Below, piece by piece: positions 37,317 to 46,270 of a stretch of DNA of 64,000 nucleotides. How positions within the stretch are numbered: position 1 is the first letter of the stretch; each line of letters begins with the position of its first letter. Made by a program: the position numbers and the translations under genes. The notes below the pieces were generated by a model, which was not told the DNA's origin, made no database searches, and worked only from the letters and a program-made list of their open reading frames with translations. Location: NCBI RefSeq assembly GCF_031846515.1, contig NZ_JAVRHO010000004.1, forward strand, positions 146,808-210,807. Reading direction: 5' to 3'. This DNA is from Autumnicola lenta. GTDB taxonomy: Bacteria > Bacteroidota > Bacteroidia > Flavobacteriales > Flavobacteriaceae.

Positions 37317-38318
37317 ATGCCAAGTACCAGAAAAATTTTCTACTATCCCATCATCTTTTTTTCAGTCTTATTAATAATTATTAGTCTTCTTTCCCTTGTA
37401 CACGATCTCTCTTTATGGTATTCTAAAGTATTAGATTTTCCAAGGCTTCAGTATTTGATCGTTGGTGTAGCACTGCTTATTCTTATTTTACTTCTGAATA
37501 AGAAATGGAATGTATTCTCTGTTTTGGTTGGCATTGGATTAGTAGCTGCCATCACTCTCCATTCCATAAAAATTTTTCCATATTTCTTTGGAGACAAAGC
37601 AGTGAAAGATGCCGCTGAGCTTAAGGAAGAATCATCAGAAATTGGAATTGTAATTGCAAATGTTCTTATTACCAATACCGCTTATGATGAGTTTTTAAAA
37701 ATTATTCAGGAGAAAAATCCGGATATCATTTTAGCAATGGAAGTGAATAAGAAATGGATACAAAACCTCCAGGTTTTAAAAGAGAAATATGCATATCGCA
37801 TAGAATATCCTTTGGAGAACGCTTATGGAATGGCTATGTACTCCAAGTTTCCGCTGGAAAACCAGGAGATAAAATTTCTGAATAAAGATGATGTTCCTTC
37901 TTTCCATACAAGAATTTCTTTACCAGGTGGAGCACACTTTATGTTTCATGGAGTACATCCTGTTGCTCCCGTTCCCAGTAGCAAATACCCCGATAATGAA
38001 GGAGAAAAGGAAGTGGCTTTGGTTAAAATTGGTGATAGTGTGGCAAAGGACACTCTTCCCTCTATCGTTGCCGGAGATTATAATGATGTTTCCTGGTCTC
38101 TTACTTCCCGATTATTTGAAGAAAGTGGGAATCTTAAGAATGTAAGGATTGGAAGAGGCTTATTTAATACTTTTGATTCTAATTCAATAATTATGAGATG
38201 GCCACTTGACCATTTTTTTGTTACACAAGAATTTTACTTATCCGAAATAGAGCGGCTATCAAAAATTGGTTCAGATCATTTCCCTCTATACGTAAAGTTA
38301 GTGCTACCCGAAAAATAA
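37317..38318 (+). CDS. Endonuclease/exonuclease/phosphatase (EEP) family membrane protein
   Basis: 333 residues: three transmembrane helices in the first roughly 95 residues, then an EEP/DNase I-like catalytic domain (about 105-330). Catalytic signatures visible are the AMEVNKKW metal ligand region, HGVHPVAP, AGDYNDVSW and GSDHFPLYV near the C-terminus. This architecture is common for periplasm-facing phosphodiesterases in Bacteroidetes; the substrate (nucleic acid, lipid headgroup or other) is unknown. Monocistronic. Confidence 0.88.
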   Translation: MPSTRKIFYYPIIFFSVLLIIISLLSLVHDLSLWYSKVLDFPRLQYLIVGVALLILILLLNKKWNVFSVLVGIGLVAAITLHSIKIFPYFFGDKAVKDAAELKEESSEIGIVIANVLITNTAYDEFLKIIQEKNPDIILAMEVNKKWIQNLQVLKEKYAYRIEYPLENAYGMAMYSKFPLENQEIKFLNKDDVPSFHTRISLPGGAHFMFHGVHPVAPVPSSKYPDNEGEKEVALVKIGDSVAKDTLPSIVAGDYNDVSWSLTSRLFEESGNLKNVRIGRGLFNTFDSNSIIMRWPLDHFFVTQEFYLSEIERLSKIGSDHFPLYVKLVLPEK

Positions 38319-38412
38319 GGAATCAAACACTTTATTAGAAAAGGGTTTGTGACTGGAAAACTATAGAACTCTTCTATAAGTACTGGCCTTTAACCATTTT
38401 TCAGTATTAAAG

Positions 38413-38763
38413 TTAAGAAATCCTTTCAATGCATTCGTAGAGTTCTTCCACATCAAACGGTTTGGCTAAAAAAGAGTTAGCACCAGATCCATTTGCAATG
38501 GAGGGATTAGCATGTGCAGACATAAGCAAAACCGGGATTTCCCTGGTTTCTTTTTCTTCTCTTATACTTTTACATAAATCTACACCATTTCCATCAGGCA
38601 ACATTATGTCCATGAGAATAACGTCTGGAAGTTCCTTATTAATAACTTTGGTAAAAGAACTGGCCGTAGAGAACGATTTTACTTCATATTCTTTTTCGGT
38701 TAAAAGAAAACCAATTAATTCCCGTAAAGCATGATCATCTTCAACTAAAAAAATCTTTTTCAT
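38413..38763 (-). CDS. Single-domain response regulator
   Basis: 116-residue receiver domain without an output domain. Asp9/Asp10 acidic pair, phospho-acceptor Asp52 in LMDIMLPDG, Ser82 in the MSAH segment and Lys101 in KPF are all in place. It would act by protein-protein interaction in a phosphorelay. No histidine kinase is adjacent, though a possibly decayed reading frame lies directly upstream on the same strand. Confidence 0.93.
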   Translation of the reverse strand: MKKIFLVEDDHALRELIGFLLTEKEYEVKSFSTASSFTKVINKELPDVILMDIMLPDGNGVDLCKSIREEKETREIPVLLMSAHANPSIANGSGANSFLAKPFDVEELYECIERIS

Positions 38764-38809
38764 GGCTTAAAAGTAGAACATTAGACTTTTGGGAATCTTA
38801 AATACTTTG

Positions 38810-39050
38810 TTAAATCAGGTGTTGAAATTGATAAATTTTTAGCTTCACCAATTCAGAAGTAAGGTTATTCAACAAATTAATTGGCAAACTATTACAGAAT
38901 TCCACTTCAACTATATTACCATCTACAGCAAACTTTAGGTGCTCGATAGCACCCTCATTGAAAAACTTCCTTCCTGCCTCATCCCTGTTTTATGGGTCTG
39001 GATAACCCGGTAATACACGACATATCCCAGTCTTCACTTCTAAGACTTAA
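38810..39050 (-). pseudogene. Possible decayed reading frame upstream of the response regulator
   Basis: Reading the minus strand, 59 codons (38813-38989) without start codon translate to a protein-like sequence (DEAGRKFFNEGAIEHLKFAV, then LPINLLNNLTSELVKLKIYQ). Just upstream, in another frame, is SEDWDMSCITGLSRPIKQ. Together they look like a gene fragment broken by a frameshift. I do not recognise the family, and chance is possible. Confidence 0.3.
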
Positions 39051-39081
39051 AGACTGAACTTTAAATTATTAATTAAGATAT

Positions 39082-40365
39082 TTAAATATGAAGCTTATTG
39101 GAAAGAGTGTTTAGAGTCGCTAAATCTGCTTCATTCTTCATCACCTCCTTAGCATCTGTTAGAAGTCTTTTTGCCTCTTTTTCGAGAATATCATGATAAG
39201 AAGGTTTTAAAGCTTTTTGTTTTATGAGAGCCAGGTACATATAACCCAGCTTCTGAACGACAATTATATCTCCACAACAATATTTTCTTAAAGGCGCATT
39301 GATCTGATATAGTAATTCTTCAAAGCTTACAACTCTCATTTTTACATAATCCTGGCCAGAATCGGATGCAAAACTTTCGTCTGACTTCAACATTCTTAAT
39401 CTTATCAATTCAGAGAGATAATCAATGGCATTCAACGCAGTGCCAGGATCGTTTATTCCCGGGGACATCGCCTTTACCACAACCTCAGTAATTTGTTTGA
39501 AGGCCAGGAGGTAATTTGAGGTCACCAGCTCTTTCCTGGATAAATAAAAATTCCTTAAAAGATGCTTTACAGCTTTATCGCTGAGTTTTTCCTTAGAGCG
39601 GAATACCGGCGTTCCTTTCAGCACAAAGGTTCCCTTAATGGGTATAACTTCTAAGAGTGTTTTGTTCTTTTTAGAAAACGAGAGGAGATCTCTTTCTGAA
39701 AAGTCCTGAAAATAACCGCTTTTATCACATCTATATTCCGTCCAGCTATTACTATTTGGAAAGTTCCAGTTTACTGAACTTTCTTGTTCCAGCAACAAGG
39801 AAATCCTTTTACTGGCATTCCGAAAAATTTTTTCCAGGATATTAGTAATCTGGATAGTTTCGGAGATATTGTGGATGAAATAAATAAAAGCATAGATCGA
39901 AACAACCGTAAAAAGAATTCCCAGAAGAACTGAGAACCCCGGTATTTGATATTTATCCCCTGTTGGTTGTATCGAAAAAAGAACAAAGATGGAATACAAA
40001 ATACTGGAAATGTATATACCCAGTATTATTTGATGTCGCTTGTCAGAGATCAGCCCAGGGAGCAAACGAGGCGAATAAACGCTTGCAGCCTGATTTAAAA
40101 GCACCATTACCATCGAAAAACTAAAGACCATCATAGAAATAAGTCCTGCTATACAAGCACTTAGAATAGTTAAAGCTGTATCTCCACTATTAACTACCAA
40201 AAAGGGAGCATGCTGTACGAGATAATCTGAAATTCCGCGTTCTTCCAGGTACATCATTAAAAGTGCAAAAATTATCCCTGAAAGAGCGAACAGTGTGGGA
40301 TAAAAAGCTATTTTACTTTTAATGGAGCGGTAAAAAGTAAGTATTCTGGTGAAGAAGGAACTCAT
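39082..40365 (-). CDS. DUF2254 family membrane protein
   Basis: 427-residue protein of the DUF2254 family. Four transmembrane helices lie in the first roughly 175 residues, including the highly conserved SFSMVMVLLNQAASVYSPRLL segment between helices two and three and ending with YAFIYFIHNISETIQ. The soluble C-terminal half contains the conserved VVKAMSPGINDPGTALNAID block. Function unknown; a channel-like role has been suggested from topology only. Monocistronic. Confidence 0.93.
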   Translation of the reverse strand: MSSFFTRILTFYRSIKSKIAFYPTLFALSGIIFALLMMYLEERGISDYLVQHAPFLVVNSGDTALTILSACIAGLISMMVFSFSMVMVLLNQAASVYSPRLLPGLISDKRHQIILGIYISSILYSIFVLFSIQPTGDKYQIPGFSVLLGILFTVVSIYAFIYFIHNISETIQITNILEKIFRNASKRISLLLEQESSVNWNFPNSNSWTEYRCDKSGYFQDFSERDLLSFSKKNKTLLEVIPIKGTFVLKGTPVFRSKEKLSDKAVKHLLRNFYLSRKELVTSNYLLAFKQITEVVVKAMSPGINDPGTALNAIDYLSELIRLRMLKSDESFASDSGQDYVKMRVVSFEELLYQINAPLRKYCCGDIIVVQKLGYMYLALIKQKALKPSYHDILEKEAKRLLTDAKEVMKNEADLATLNTLSNKLHI

Positions 40366-40521
40366 AGCTTAGATTTGTATGTTTTTCAGTTTTTGAAGTT
40401 AAGCAAATGAAAGAAATAAAATCTAAAGAAAGTAAAGGTGCTGCCATGAAAGCTCTTTATATGCAATAAAATGACAAATGTATTTCAGCAATCTGAAGCT
40501 GTCTCTACTGTTGAAAAGCAC

Positions 40522-40550
40522 AAAATCCTGCCTTTGTTCGGCAGGATTTT
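40522..40550 (-). terminator. Rho-independent terminator of the exported YceI gene
   Basis: Perfect 11-bp stem AAAATCCTGCC/GGCAGGATTTT with a 7-nt loop, ending in T-runs on both strands, 80 bp past the yceI stop at 40630. Confidence 0.8.
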
Positions 40551-40629
40551 TCTAATTTCCATTATCGGAAGGGAGGCCGTTATAGAAACCTGAAAAATGC
40601 TTTGAAAATTTACAGTTTCATCTTTAAAT

Positions 40630-41211
40630 TTATTGCTTAATAAATTCTCCGTCAACGTCAATTAGAACATCCTGACTTAGTACTGCTTCAGGAAAATTTG
40701 GTCCCAGGTTATAATCAGATCTCTTTACATTACCAGAAAATGCAAATCCAGAGATAATTTTACCGTTTTGAGGATTTTCTATAGTTCCGCGGTGCACAAC
40801 TTCCAGAGTAATCGTTTTTGTTATTCCGTTGAAAGTAAGGTCACCGGTAACATGGTATTTTCCGTCACCAACTTTTGTGGATGACGTGCTTTTAAAGGTC
40901 ATTTCCGGATATTTCTCAGCATCAAAGAAATCAGCACTTCTTAAGTGATTATCTCTCCTTTCAACGCCCGTGTCTATTGAAGGCACCTGAATAACGATAT
41001 TGTATTGCGCATCACTAAAATCTTCTTCTGAAGCTGTTATGCTGCCCTCAAATTCATTAAATCTACCTTCAACTTCAGAAATCCCCAGGTGGGTAATACC
41101 AAATGAAAGCTGTGTATGAGACGGATCGGCCTTCCATGTGGTTTGTGCAAATGTCGTAATGCTTAAAAAAGCAATAAATAAGAAAGAAAGTAATTGTTTC
41201 ATAATATTCAT
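40630..41211 (-). CDS. YceI family protein, exported
   Basis: 193-residue lipocalin-like protein with a signal peptide ending TFAQ (about residue 23). The YceI fold is clear: TTWKADPSHTQLSFGITHLGI, then RDNHLRSADFFDAEKYPEMTFKS, a GDLTFNGITKTITLEV strand and RSDYNLG near the end. YceI proteins bind isoprenoid or similar amphipathic ligands in the periplasm. A second, cytoplasmic YceI paralogue lies 0.6 kb upstream with a Rossmann-like gene in between. Confidence 0.93.
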   Translation of the reverse strand: MNIMKQLLSFLFIAFLSITTFAQTTWKADPSHTQLSFGITHLGISEVEGRFNEFEGSITASEEDFSDAQYNIVIQVPSIDTGVERRDNHLRSADFFDAEKYPEMTFKSTSSTKVGDGKYHVTGDLTFNGITKTITLEVVHRGTIENPQNGKIISGFAFSGNVKRSDYNLGPNFPEAVLSQDVLIDVDGEFIKQ

Positions 41212-41305
41212 TTTTAGATTAATTGTTAATATTTAGCGGTAAAACTGCCGTCCAATGTTAGTTGTGTCTTTTTTGCGTCGGACTTAAGAAGAAATTCCGC
41301 AGCAA

Positions 41306-41785
41306 TTATAGCTGCCTCTGAAACCCTGCACCTAACAATCGTTCCTGTACTTCCGTTTTAGCTTCATAATGCTTACTAAAGAGCGAAAATCTGTTGTTCT
41401 GTAAATCTAATAGCACCTTTACAACTTTGGAATGAGGCAGCAACTGTTCAAAATTTGGCTTTCTAAGTTGCTTTTCGTGTTCTGAGATCAACAGAACAAT
41501 TTTCTGCGTGGCTACTTCTTTTATGGTTTCCAATAAAGAACAGGAGGCTTTTTCTAGCTGGGTGATTATAATAATATCGGCTTCCCAGCAGCCATCTCGT
41601 TTGCAACTGGTAAATTCAACCTCAGCGACAGCTTCAGTTTGCTCCAGACTTTTCTTTAGAGCTAGCTTTTTTTCTTCATTTTCAGAAACTAAGAGCAATC
41701 GAAAATCCTGCTTCATCAAAACCTGCAAAACTTCAGAAAGTAAAGCTCCTGTATTTCCTAAAATTGCGAATGTTTTCCTCATCAC
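41306..41785 (-). CDS. Small Rossmann-like protein, function unknown
   Basis: 159 residues without signal peptide. The start KTFAILGNTGALLSEVLQVL and the following RLLLVSENEEKKLALKK read as a beta-alpha-beta dinucleotide-binding unit with a degenerate glycine motif (GNTGALL), like the NAD(P)-binding half of F420/NADP oxidoreductases but too short for a complete enzyme. CKRDGCWEADIIIITQ follows as a further strand. Located between two YceI genes on the same strand. The first ATG pair (41785/41782) gives nearly identical products. Confidence 0.6.
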   Translation of the reverse strand: MMRKTFAILGNTGALLSEVLQVLMKQDFRLLLVSENEEKKLALKKSLEQTEAVAEVEFTSCKRDGCWEADIIIITQLEKASCSLLETIKEVATQKIVLLISEHEKQLRKPNFEQLLPHSKVVKVLLDLQNNRFSLFSKHYEAKTEVQERLLGAGFQRQL

Positions 41786-41849
41786 AAGTCACTTACAAAA
41801 TAAAATTCCGCAGAAAATAAAAGCTTGCTTTCCACACAGCAATAGCCCC

Positions 41850-42377
41850 TTACGCCTCTTTTACAAACTGCACTTCAGCACTAAGTCTCACCTGGTCACT
41901 CACCACAACACTTCCTGCTTCTGTAACCGCGTCCCACGTTAAACCGAATTCTTTTCGGCTTATCTTACCGCTTACGGTTAATCCGGCCTTTGTTTGCCCG
42001 TAAGGATCCACCACAACGCCACCAAATTCTACATCAAAAGTGACAGATTTTGTAGTGTTTTTTATGGTTAACTCGCCTTCCAGTTTATCACTGTTCACAT
42101 CAAAAGTTCCTGCACGAAAAACCAGGTCTGCATGCTCATCTGTAGCGAAAAAATCTGCTGATCTTAAATGTTCATCCCGTTGATCATTATTTGTATCAAT
42201 GGATTTTACATCAGCTTTAAATTCAACATTCTTCAGGTTTTTAAAATCATCACTTTCAGACTCAGCCTTTCCTTCAAAAACTTTAAATTTTCCGGTAACG
42301 GTTGAGATCATTAAATGCTTCACCTTAAAAGCCACTTCACTGTGGGTTGGATCAATATTCCATTTAGTATTTGCCAT
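41850..42377 (-). CDS. YceI family protein, cytoplasmic
   Basis: 175-residue YceI protein lacking a signal peptide: NTKWNIDPTHSEVAFKVKHLMIST at the start, RDEHLRSADFFATDEHADLVFR in the middle, and RKEFGLTWDAVTEAGSVVVSDQVRL at the end. It binds a hydrophobic ligand in the lipocalin-like barrel by family analogy. Directly upstream is a Crp/Fnr regulator on the same strand, a likely controller. Confidence 0.92.
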   Translation of the reverse strand: MANTKWNIDPTHSEVAFKVKHLMISTVTGKFKVFEGKAESESDDFKNLKNVEFKADVKSIDTNNDQRDEHLRSADFFATDEHADLVFRAGTFDVNSDKLEGELTIKNTTKSVTFDVEFGGVVVDPYGQTKAGLTVSGKISRKEFGLTWDAVTEAGSVVVSDQVRLSAEVQFVKEA

Positions 42378-42544
42378 AATAAACAGGTTTAATTATTTTT
42401 ATTACTGTTACAATGCAAATCTAGAAGCATACTGAGCCATAGCCAATGACCTATGATAAGAAATGGATGTGATTTAAATCACACTTTTTCATTAAAAAGA
42501 AGTTAATCATAATGGTAAAGGGAGACGGCAAAGGATGCAGCCCT

Positions 42545-43126
42545 TTAATTCCCGGAGACCATTTGGCTACGAAGACGGCTTAGCGTTTCCCGCGTTACTC
42601 CTATATAAGAAGCAATCATATGCTGCGGCACCCGCTGAGAAATGTCCGGAAAATCCTTTAATAATTTATGGTAACGCTCTTCAGCAGTAGTACTCATTGT
42701 ACCCATTAAGCGTCTTTGGGTAGCAATCAGGTTATTCTGAATAAGGGTCCTGAAGTAACGTTCAAAAGCAGGAACCTCGTCCAGGAGCAAATCCCAGGAC
42801 GATCTGGTGATCAGTAAAAGCTCTGAGTCTTCCAGCGCCTCAATGTTGTATTCTGAAGGTTCCTCTGTAAGAAAACTGTAAAGATCGCCTACCCACCAAC
42901 CCTGCAATCCAAACTGAAGAATATGTTCATTTCCCTTATCGTCTATGGTGAAACTCCTTAATAATCCTCTTTCCACAAAGGTTGTATAAAGACAAATGTC
43001 TCCGTCCTGAAGTAAAAAACGTTTCTTTCGTAACTTCTTCGGAACAAAAAGGGTTTTTGCATATTCAAATTCTTCATTGGTGATTTTGATGGTTTCGTTT
43101 ACTTTTTGATGAAGAAACTCGAACAT
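42545..43126 (-). CDS. Crp/Fnr family transcriptional regulator
   Basis: 193-residue regulator. The N-terminal cyclic-nucleotide-binding-like barrel (about 25-120) includes LLQDGDICLYTTFVERGLLRSF; the C-terminal winged helix carries the recognition motif IASYIGVTRETLSRLRSQM. There are no Cys residues arranged for an Fe-S cluster and the phosphate-binding cassette of true Crp is not obvious, so it may sense protein or redox partners rather than cAMP. Probably drives the YceI genes downstream. Confidence 0.9.
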   Translation of the reverse strand: MFEFLHQKVNETIKITNEEFEYAKTLFVPKKLRKKRFLLQDGDICLYTTFVERGLLRSFTIDDKGNEHILQFGLQGWWVGDLYSFLTEEPSEYNIEALEDSELLLITRSSWDLLLDEVPAFERYFRTLIQNNLIATQRRLMGTMSTTAEERYHKLLKDFPDISQRVPQHMIASYIGVTRETLSRLRSQMVSGN

Positions 43127-43274
43127 TGCTGAAGTCTTTAAAATGAAAAATTCTCTGCCTTCCCCCGGAAGATCAATTCCTCTGAATAGATTTTATAAAT
43201 TTAAGGCAATTTTTTCAGAAAGCGGTGCCGGCAGAAAATCTCTAAAATGGAGAATTTATACTGGCCTCCTGTAG

Positions 43275-43305
43275 ATCGAAAATTGCCATTTTTGAAGCCG
43301 CTCTT
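43275..43305. repeat. Dispersed motif, extended copy A
   Basis: ATCGAAAATTGCCATTTTTG followed by AAGCCGCTCTT. Shares both the core and the 3' extension with copies at 43601 and 43788. Confidence 0.7.
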
Positions 43306-43375
43306 TAAAAGGTATTCCTTTTTTTTTAATATGCTTGTTCGTTAAAGCACCTAACAAAGAAATTTTATAGTAAAA

Positions 43376-43438
43376 TTGTCACGTCGAGCGCAGTCGAGAT
43401 GTTTTTGTTTGACCTTTCGACTCCGCTCAAGGTGACAA
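43376..43438. repeat. Inverted repeat of the CGTCGAGCGCAGTCGAG type
   Basis: Outer arms TTGTCAC/GTGACAA, inner arms GAGCGCAGTCGA and TCGACTCCGCTC, spacer about 15 nt. It resembles short palindromic intergenic elements that are common in flavobacterial genomes; the family assignment is from memory. Confidence 0.7.
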
Positions 43439-43512
43439 AAACTAAGTTTGGGTGTTCAAACGGGCAATCTTTTTTTTTAAATATAATTGATGTAAAGCCA
43501 GTCTAAAGGGAG

Positions 43513-43820
43513 AAAGTTGGAATTCCCGGGCCTGTCTTTAGTCCTTTTTCACAGTTTTGAGCCTCCTAACCTGAATTAACTGCAGGTCAAACCACTTCAA
43601 ATCGAAAATTGCCAATTCTGAAGCTGCTCTTGCAGGTGATTTGCTGTCTTTAAAGGTTTCTTAGTCGCAATTTGCCTTTTTTGATGGCCCTATAAATAGA
43701 AAAATTGGAATTCCCGGACATAGCTTTAGCACCACCCCGCATATTGGGTATTCTTGATCTGAATTATGCGTATGTGAATCAATCCGAATCGAAAATTGCC
43801 AATTTTGAAGTCGCTCTTCA
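43513..43820. repeat. Tandem duplication, period about 187 bp
   Basis: GGAATTCCCGG starts at 43519 and 43707, and ATCGAAAATTGCC at 43601 and 43788. Each unit has the order TTGGAATTCCCGG, CTTTAG, CTGAATTA, dispersed motif, GCTCTT. Middle sequences diverge. Confidence 0.7.
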
Positions 43821-44008
43821 AATCTGAGTTAAACTGTAAAATATAAATCATAAGTAAAGAAAGACCAGAACAATATCTCATTTTTATAGAGAAGATAATT
43901 CAGAAGAATTATAAAGTTCACAAATTTTTCATGAGAAAAACCCAAATTTTAAGGCAGACACAGTTTATTCTGTTATTTTAGTATTTCTAAAAATTTAAAT
44001 ATACTATC

Positions 44009-44185
44009 ATGAAAAAACTTATTGAAGACATTCAGAGTACTTATGAATCTTTCCAATCTGAGGCTACTGCGCAATTAGAAGATGGCAATAAAAGCGCCGG
44101 AACCAGAGCAAGAAAATCCTCATTAGAACTGGAAAAACTATTGAAGGAATTCCGTAAAGCTTCTATTGCAGAATCTAAAAAGTAA
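44009..44185 (+). CDS. Histone H1-like (Hc1-type) protein, 58 aa
   Basis: 58-residue basic-helical protein starting MKKLIEDIQSTYESFQSEA, with a DGNKSAGTRARKSSLELEKL core and ending AESKK. This matches the short flavobacterial proteins assigned to the Hc1 histone-like family, which are thought to bind DNA. It lacks the long Lys/Ala/Pro repeat tail of chlamydial Hc1. Both ends are well defined, with the ATG at 44009 and TAA followed 24 bp later by a strong terminator. Monocistronic, and likely highly expressed given the compact layout. Confidence 0.85.
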   Translation: MKKLIEDIQSTYESFQSEATAQLEDGNKSAGTRARKSSLELEKLLKEFRKASIAESKK

Positions 44186-44208
44186 AAGAGATCCTTTTAA
44201 GACAAAAT

Positions 44209-44240
44209 AAAAAGGGAGATTCTAACGAATCTCCCTTTTT
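44209..44240. terminator. Strong bidirectional terminator
   Basis: 14-bp perfect stem AAAAAGGGAGATTC with a TAAC loop, A-run before and T-run after. Serves the Hc1-like gene and probably also the convergent small lipoprotein gene. Confidence 0.88.
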
Positions 44241-44286
44241 GTTAACAGAATTAATTAGCTCTGCTTTATTTTAAGTGCTTTTATTA

Positions 44287-44517
44287 TTATTCTACAGGCA
44301 GTTGCTCGCCAGGAGTAGCTATAGAATCTTCTGCTTCAGTTACCACATCGACAGAATCAATAACTGCTTCAGCGGAAGTTTCAAGAACTTCTACCTGAGC
44401 TGGGCTTGTAGCTTCAATAACTTCAGCTTCTGTTCTGTTTTCAGCAGAAACTTCTTTGCAAGATGTAAAACTTAAAACTAATGCGATTACAGCAAGAGTC
44501 AAAAATGATTTTTTCAT
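44287..44517 (-). CDS. Small acidic lipoprotein
   Basis: 76 residues: lipoprotein signal ending LSFTSC (Cys20), then a mature part of about 56 residues very rich in Glu, Ala and Val with no predicted fold. Function unknown. Converges on the Hc1-like gene across a shared terminator. Confidence 0.75.
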   Translation of the reverse strand: MKKSFLTLAVIALVLSFTSCKEVSAENRTEAEVIEATSPAQVEVLETSAEAVIDSVDVVTEAEDSIATPGEQLPVE

Positions 44518-44782
44518 TTAAATGAAAATTAATTGTTTAGGCAGCGAATATATATCATTTTCAAATTCAAAAATACTCAGCTAAATTTATTTTTAGTTAA
44601 ATTTTTATTTAACTAAATGTGAACTTATTGGCTATTTCTAAATGATTACTTATTTTAAGTGTCTATCTAATAATCAATTTTCAAGCATCCCATTTTCTGG
44701 GCAAAGACCTTTTACTAAGAAATAGACTTGCTAAAAGTGAATAGCTATATTCCGGAAAAGAGACTTTATGTGTTTTCCGTTT

Positions 44783-46270
44783 CTAAAGATCTTTAGCTTT
44801 TTCTACTAACGTTTTTAGCTCAGCTTTAAAACCATGTTCATCGGTAAGATTAACAGTGCTCAGCCAACTCAATATTTTGTCGTATTCACTGCTCCCTTTA
44901 TATTCAGAATCGCGGAGTAACATTGAAAAAGAAGCTACACTTGCCGTAAATTTCATGAAATCTGAAGATTCTGCAAAAGTCTTTCCTTCATCAAAAATCT
45001 CCAAACCTAAAAGTTCACTGGAACCGGAATTAGGCTCCTTGTACCTAAAATCTACCTCTAGAGAAGGTATGGTGGAATATTGGGGGTTCCTGGATGGTAT
45101 AACTTCATATATTGCAGTAATATTCTGCCCGGCTCCTATCTCACCGGCATCTTCCTCATCGTCTTCAAAATCATCTTCCTCTAAAATACGGTTCTCATAT
45201 CCGATAAGTCTGTAGGCCTCAACATTTTTAATATCAAATTTTACCTGGATTTTCACGTCTTTAGCTACGGTAAAAAACTTGTTATATTCATAAATAAATA
45301 CTTTTCTCAACTGCTCAAGATTATCAATATATTCATAGGTGCCATTCCCGTTATTAGCTATTTGCTCCATGACAGCATCGTTTAAATTACCCCGACCAAC
45401 ACCTAATGCAGTTAGAAATATTCCACTTTCCCGTTTTTCCTCAATTAATTCTATTAATTCTTCCTGGCTCGTTACTCCTACGTTAAAATCACCATCGCTC
45501 CCCAGTATTACCCTATTATTGCCATTTTCCAAAAAATTTGCAGCAGCTATTTCATAAGCAGTTTTTATTCCTTCAGAACCTGCAGTGCTCCCTCCGGAAC
45601 CTAACCTATCTATGGCGGCTATGATTTTATCTTTTTCATTTCCCGGAGTAGATTCCAGCACCACAGCAGAAGAACCTGCATAGGTAACTATAGCTATTCT
45701 ATCTTGTGAAGTGAACTCATTTACAAGACTTTTAAATCCGTTTTTTAGAAGCTCCAACTTATCCTCGCTTCCCATAGAGCCGGAAACATCTATTAAGAAA
45801 ACGAAATTGGATGGCGGCAAAGGCTCAGGCATTGGTTTTCCTTTAATTCCAATTCTTATAAGCTTAGTTTCATTATTCCAGGGAGTATTACTGATTTCTC
45901 CATTTAAGCTTATGGGATGATTGCTCTCTGTAAAATCATAATCCAGGTTGAAGTAATTGATCATCTCCTCAGTGCGAACCGCATTTTTTGGAGGTAACTG
46001 GTTATCACTCATCAAAAATCGCCTTACATTTCCATAAGAAGCCCCATCCGCATCTATAGAGAATGTGGAGACAGCCTGGTCTTCAACTTTTATAAAAGGG
46101 TTTTCAATAATTTCATTGTAATTATCCCCGCCGACTTCTGGGGCAATTAAACCGTCAGTACTATTCGAAAAACCTAATTGCGGAGCTACTTGTTGACCAG
46201 GCACATTATCTGTTTCACAGGAATAAAAAAGCAACAGGGCAAACGACAGGAAGATGTATGATTTGTTCAT
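44783..46270 (-). CDS. YfbK-like von Willebrand factor A domain lipoprotein
   Basis: 495-residue lipoprotein (lipobox FYSC, Cys18). After an N-terminal vWF_A-like module with the VSTFSIDADGASYGNVRRFL motif comes a vWA domain with an intact MIDAS metal site: DVSGS at residues 161-165, the GGSTAGSEG threonine loop and the GSDGDFN aspartate. The C-terminal region matches the DUF3520-type end of the YfbK family. An acidic insert (EEDDFEDDEEDAGE) lies near residue 370. Probably a surface or periplasmic adhesion or assembly factor. No moxR or batA genes are adjacent. Confidence 0.92.
   Translation of the reverse strand: MNKSYIFLSFALLLFYSCETDNVPGQQVAPQLGFSNSTDGLIAPEVGGDNYNEIIENPFIKVEDQAVSTFSIDADGASYGNVRRFLMSDNQLPPKNAVRTEEMINYFNLDYDFTESNHPISLNGEISNTPWNNETKLIRIGIKGKPMPEPLPPSNFVFLIDVSGSMGSEDKLELLKNGFKSLVNEFTSQDRIAIVTYAGSSAVVLESTPGNEKDKIIAAIDRLGSGGSTAGSEGIKTAYEIAAANFLENGNNRVILGSDGDFNVGVTSQEELIELIEEKRESGIFLTALGVGRGNLNDAVMEQIANNGNGTYEYIDNLEQLRKVFIYEYNKFFTVAKDVKIQVKFDIKNVEAYRLIGYENRILEEDDFEDDEEDAGEIGAGQNITAIYEVIPSRNPQYSTIPSLEVDFRYKEPNSGSSELLGLEIFDEGKTFAESSDFMKFTASVASFSMLLRDSEYKGSSEYDKILSWLSTVNLTDEHGFKAELKTLVEKAKDL

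Larger units (their letters stand above)
43127..44008. other. Repeat-filled intergenic region
   Basis: 880 bp with no gene. It holds three full copies of the dispersed AAAATTGCCAATTTT motif, a 63-bp inverted repeat, a roughly 187-bp tandem duplication, and a further degenerate motif near 43205. Promoter elements for the Hc1-like gene lie in its last 60 bp. Confidence 0.7.
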
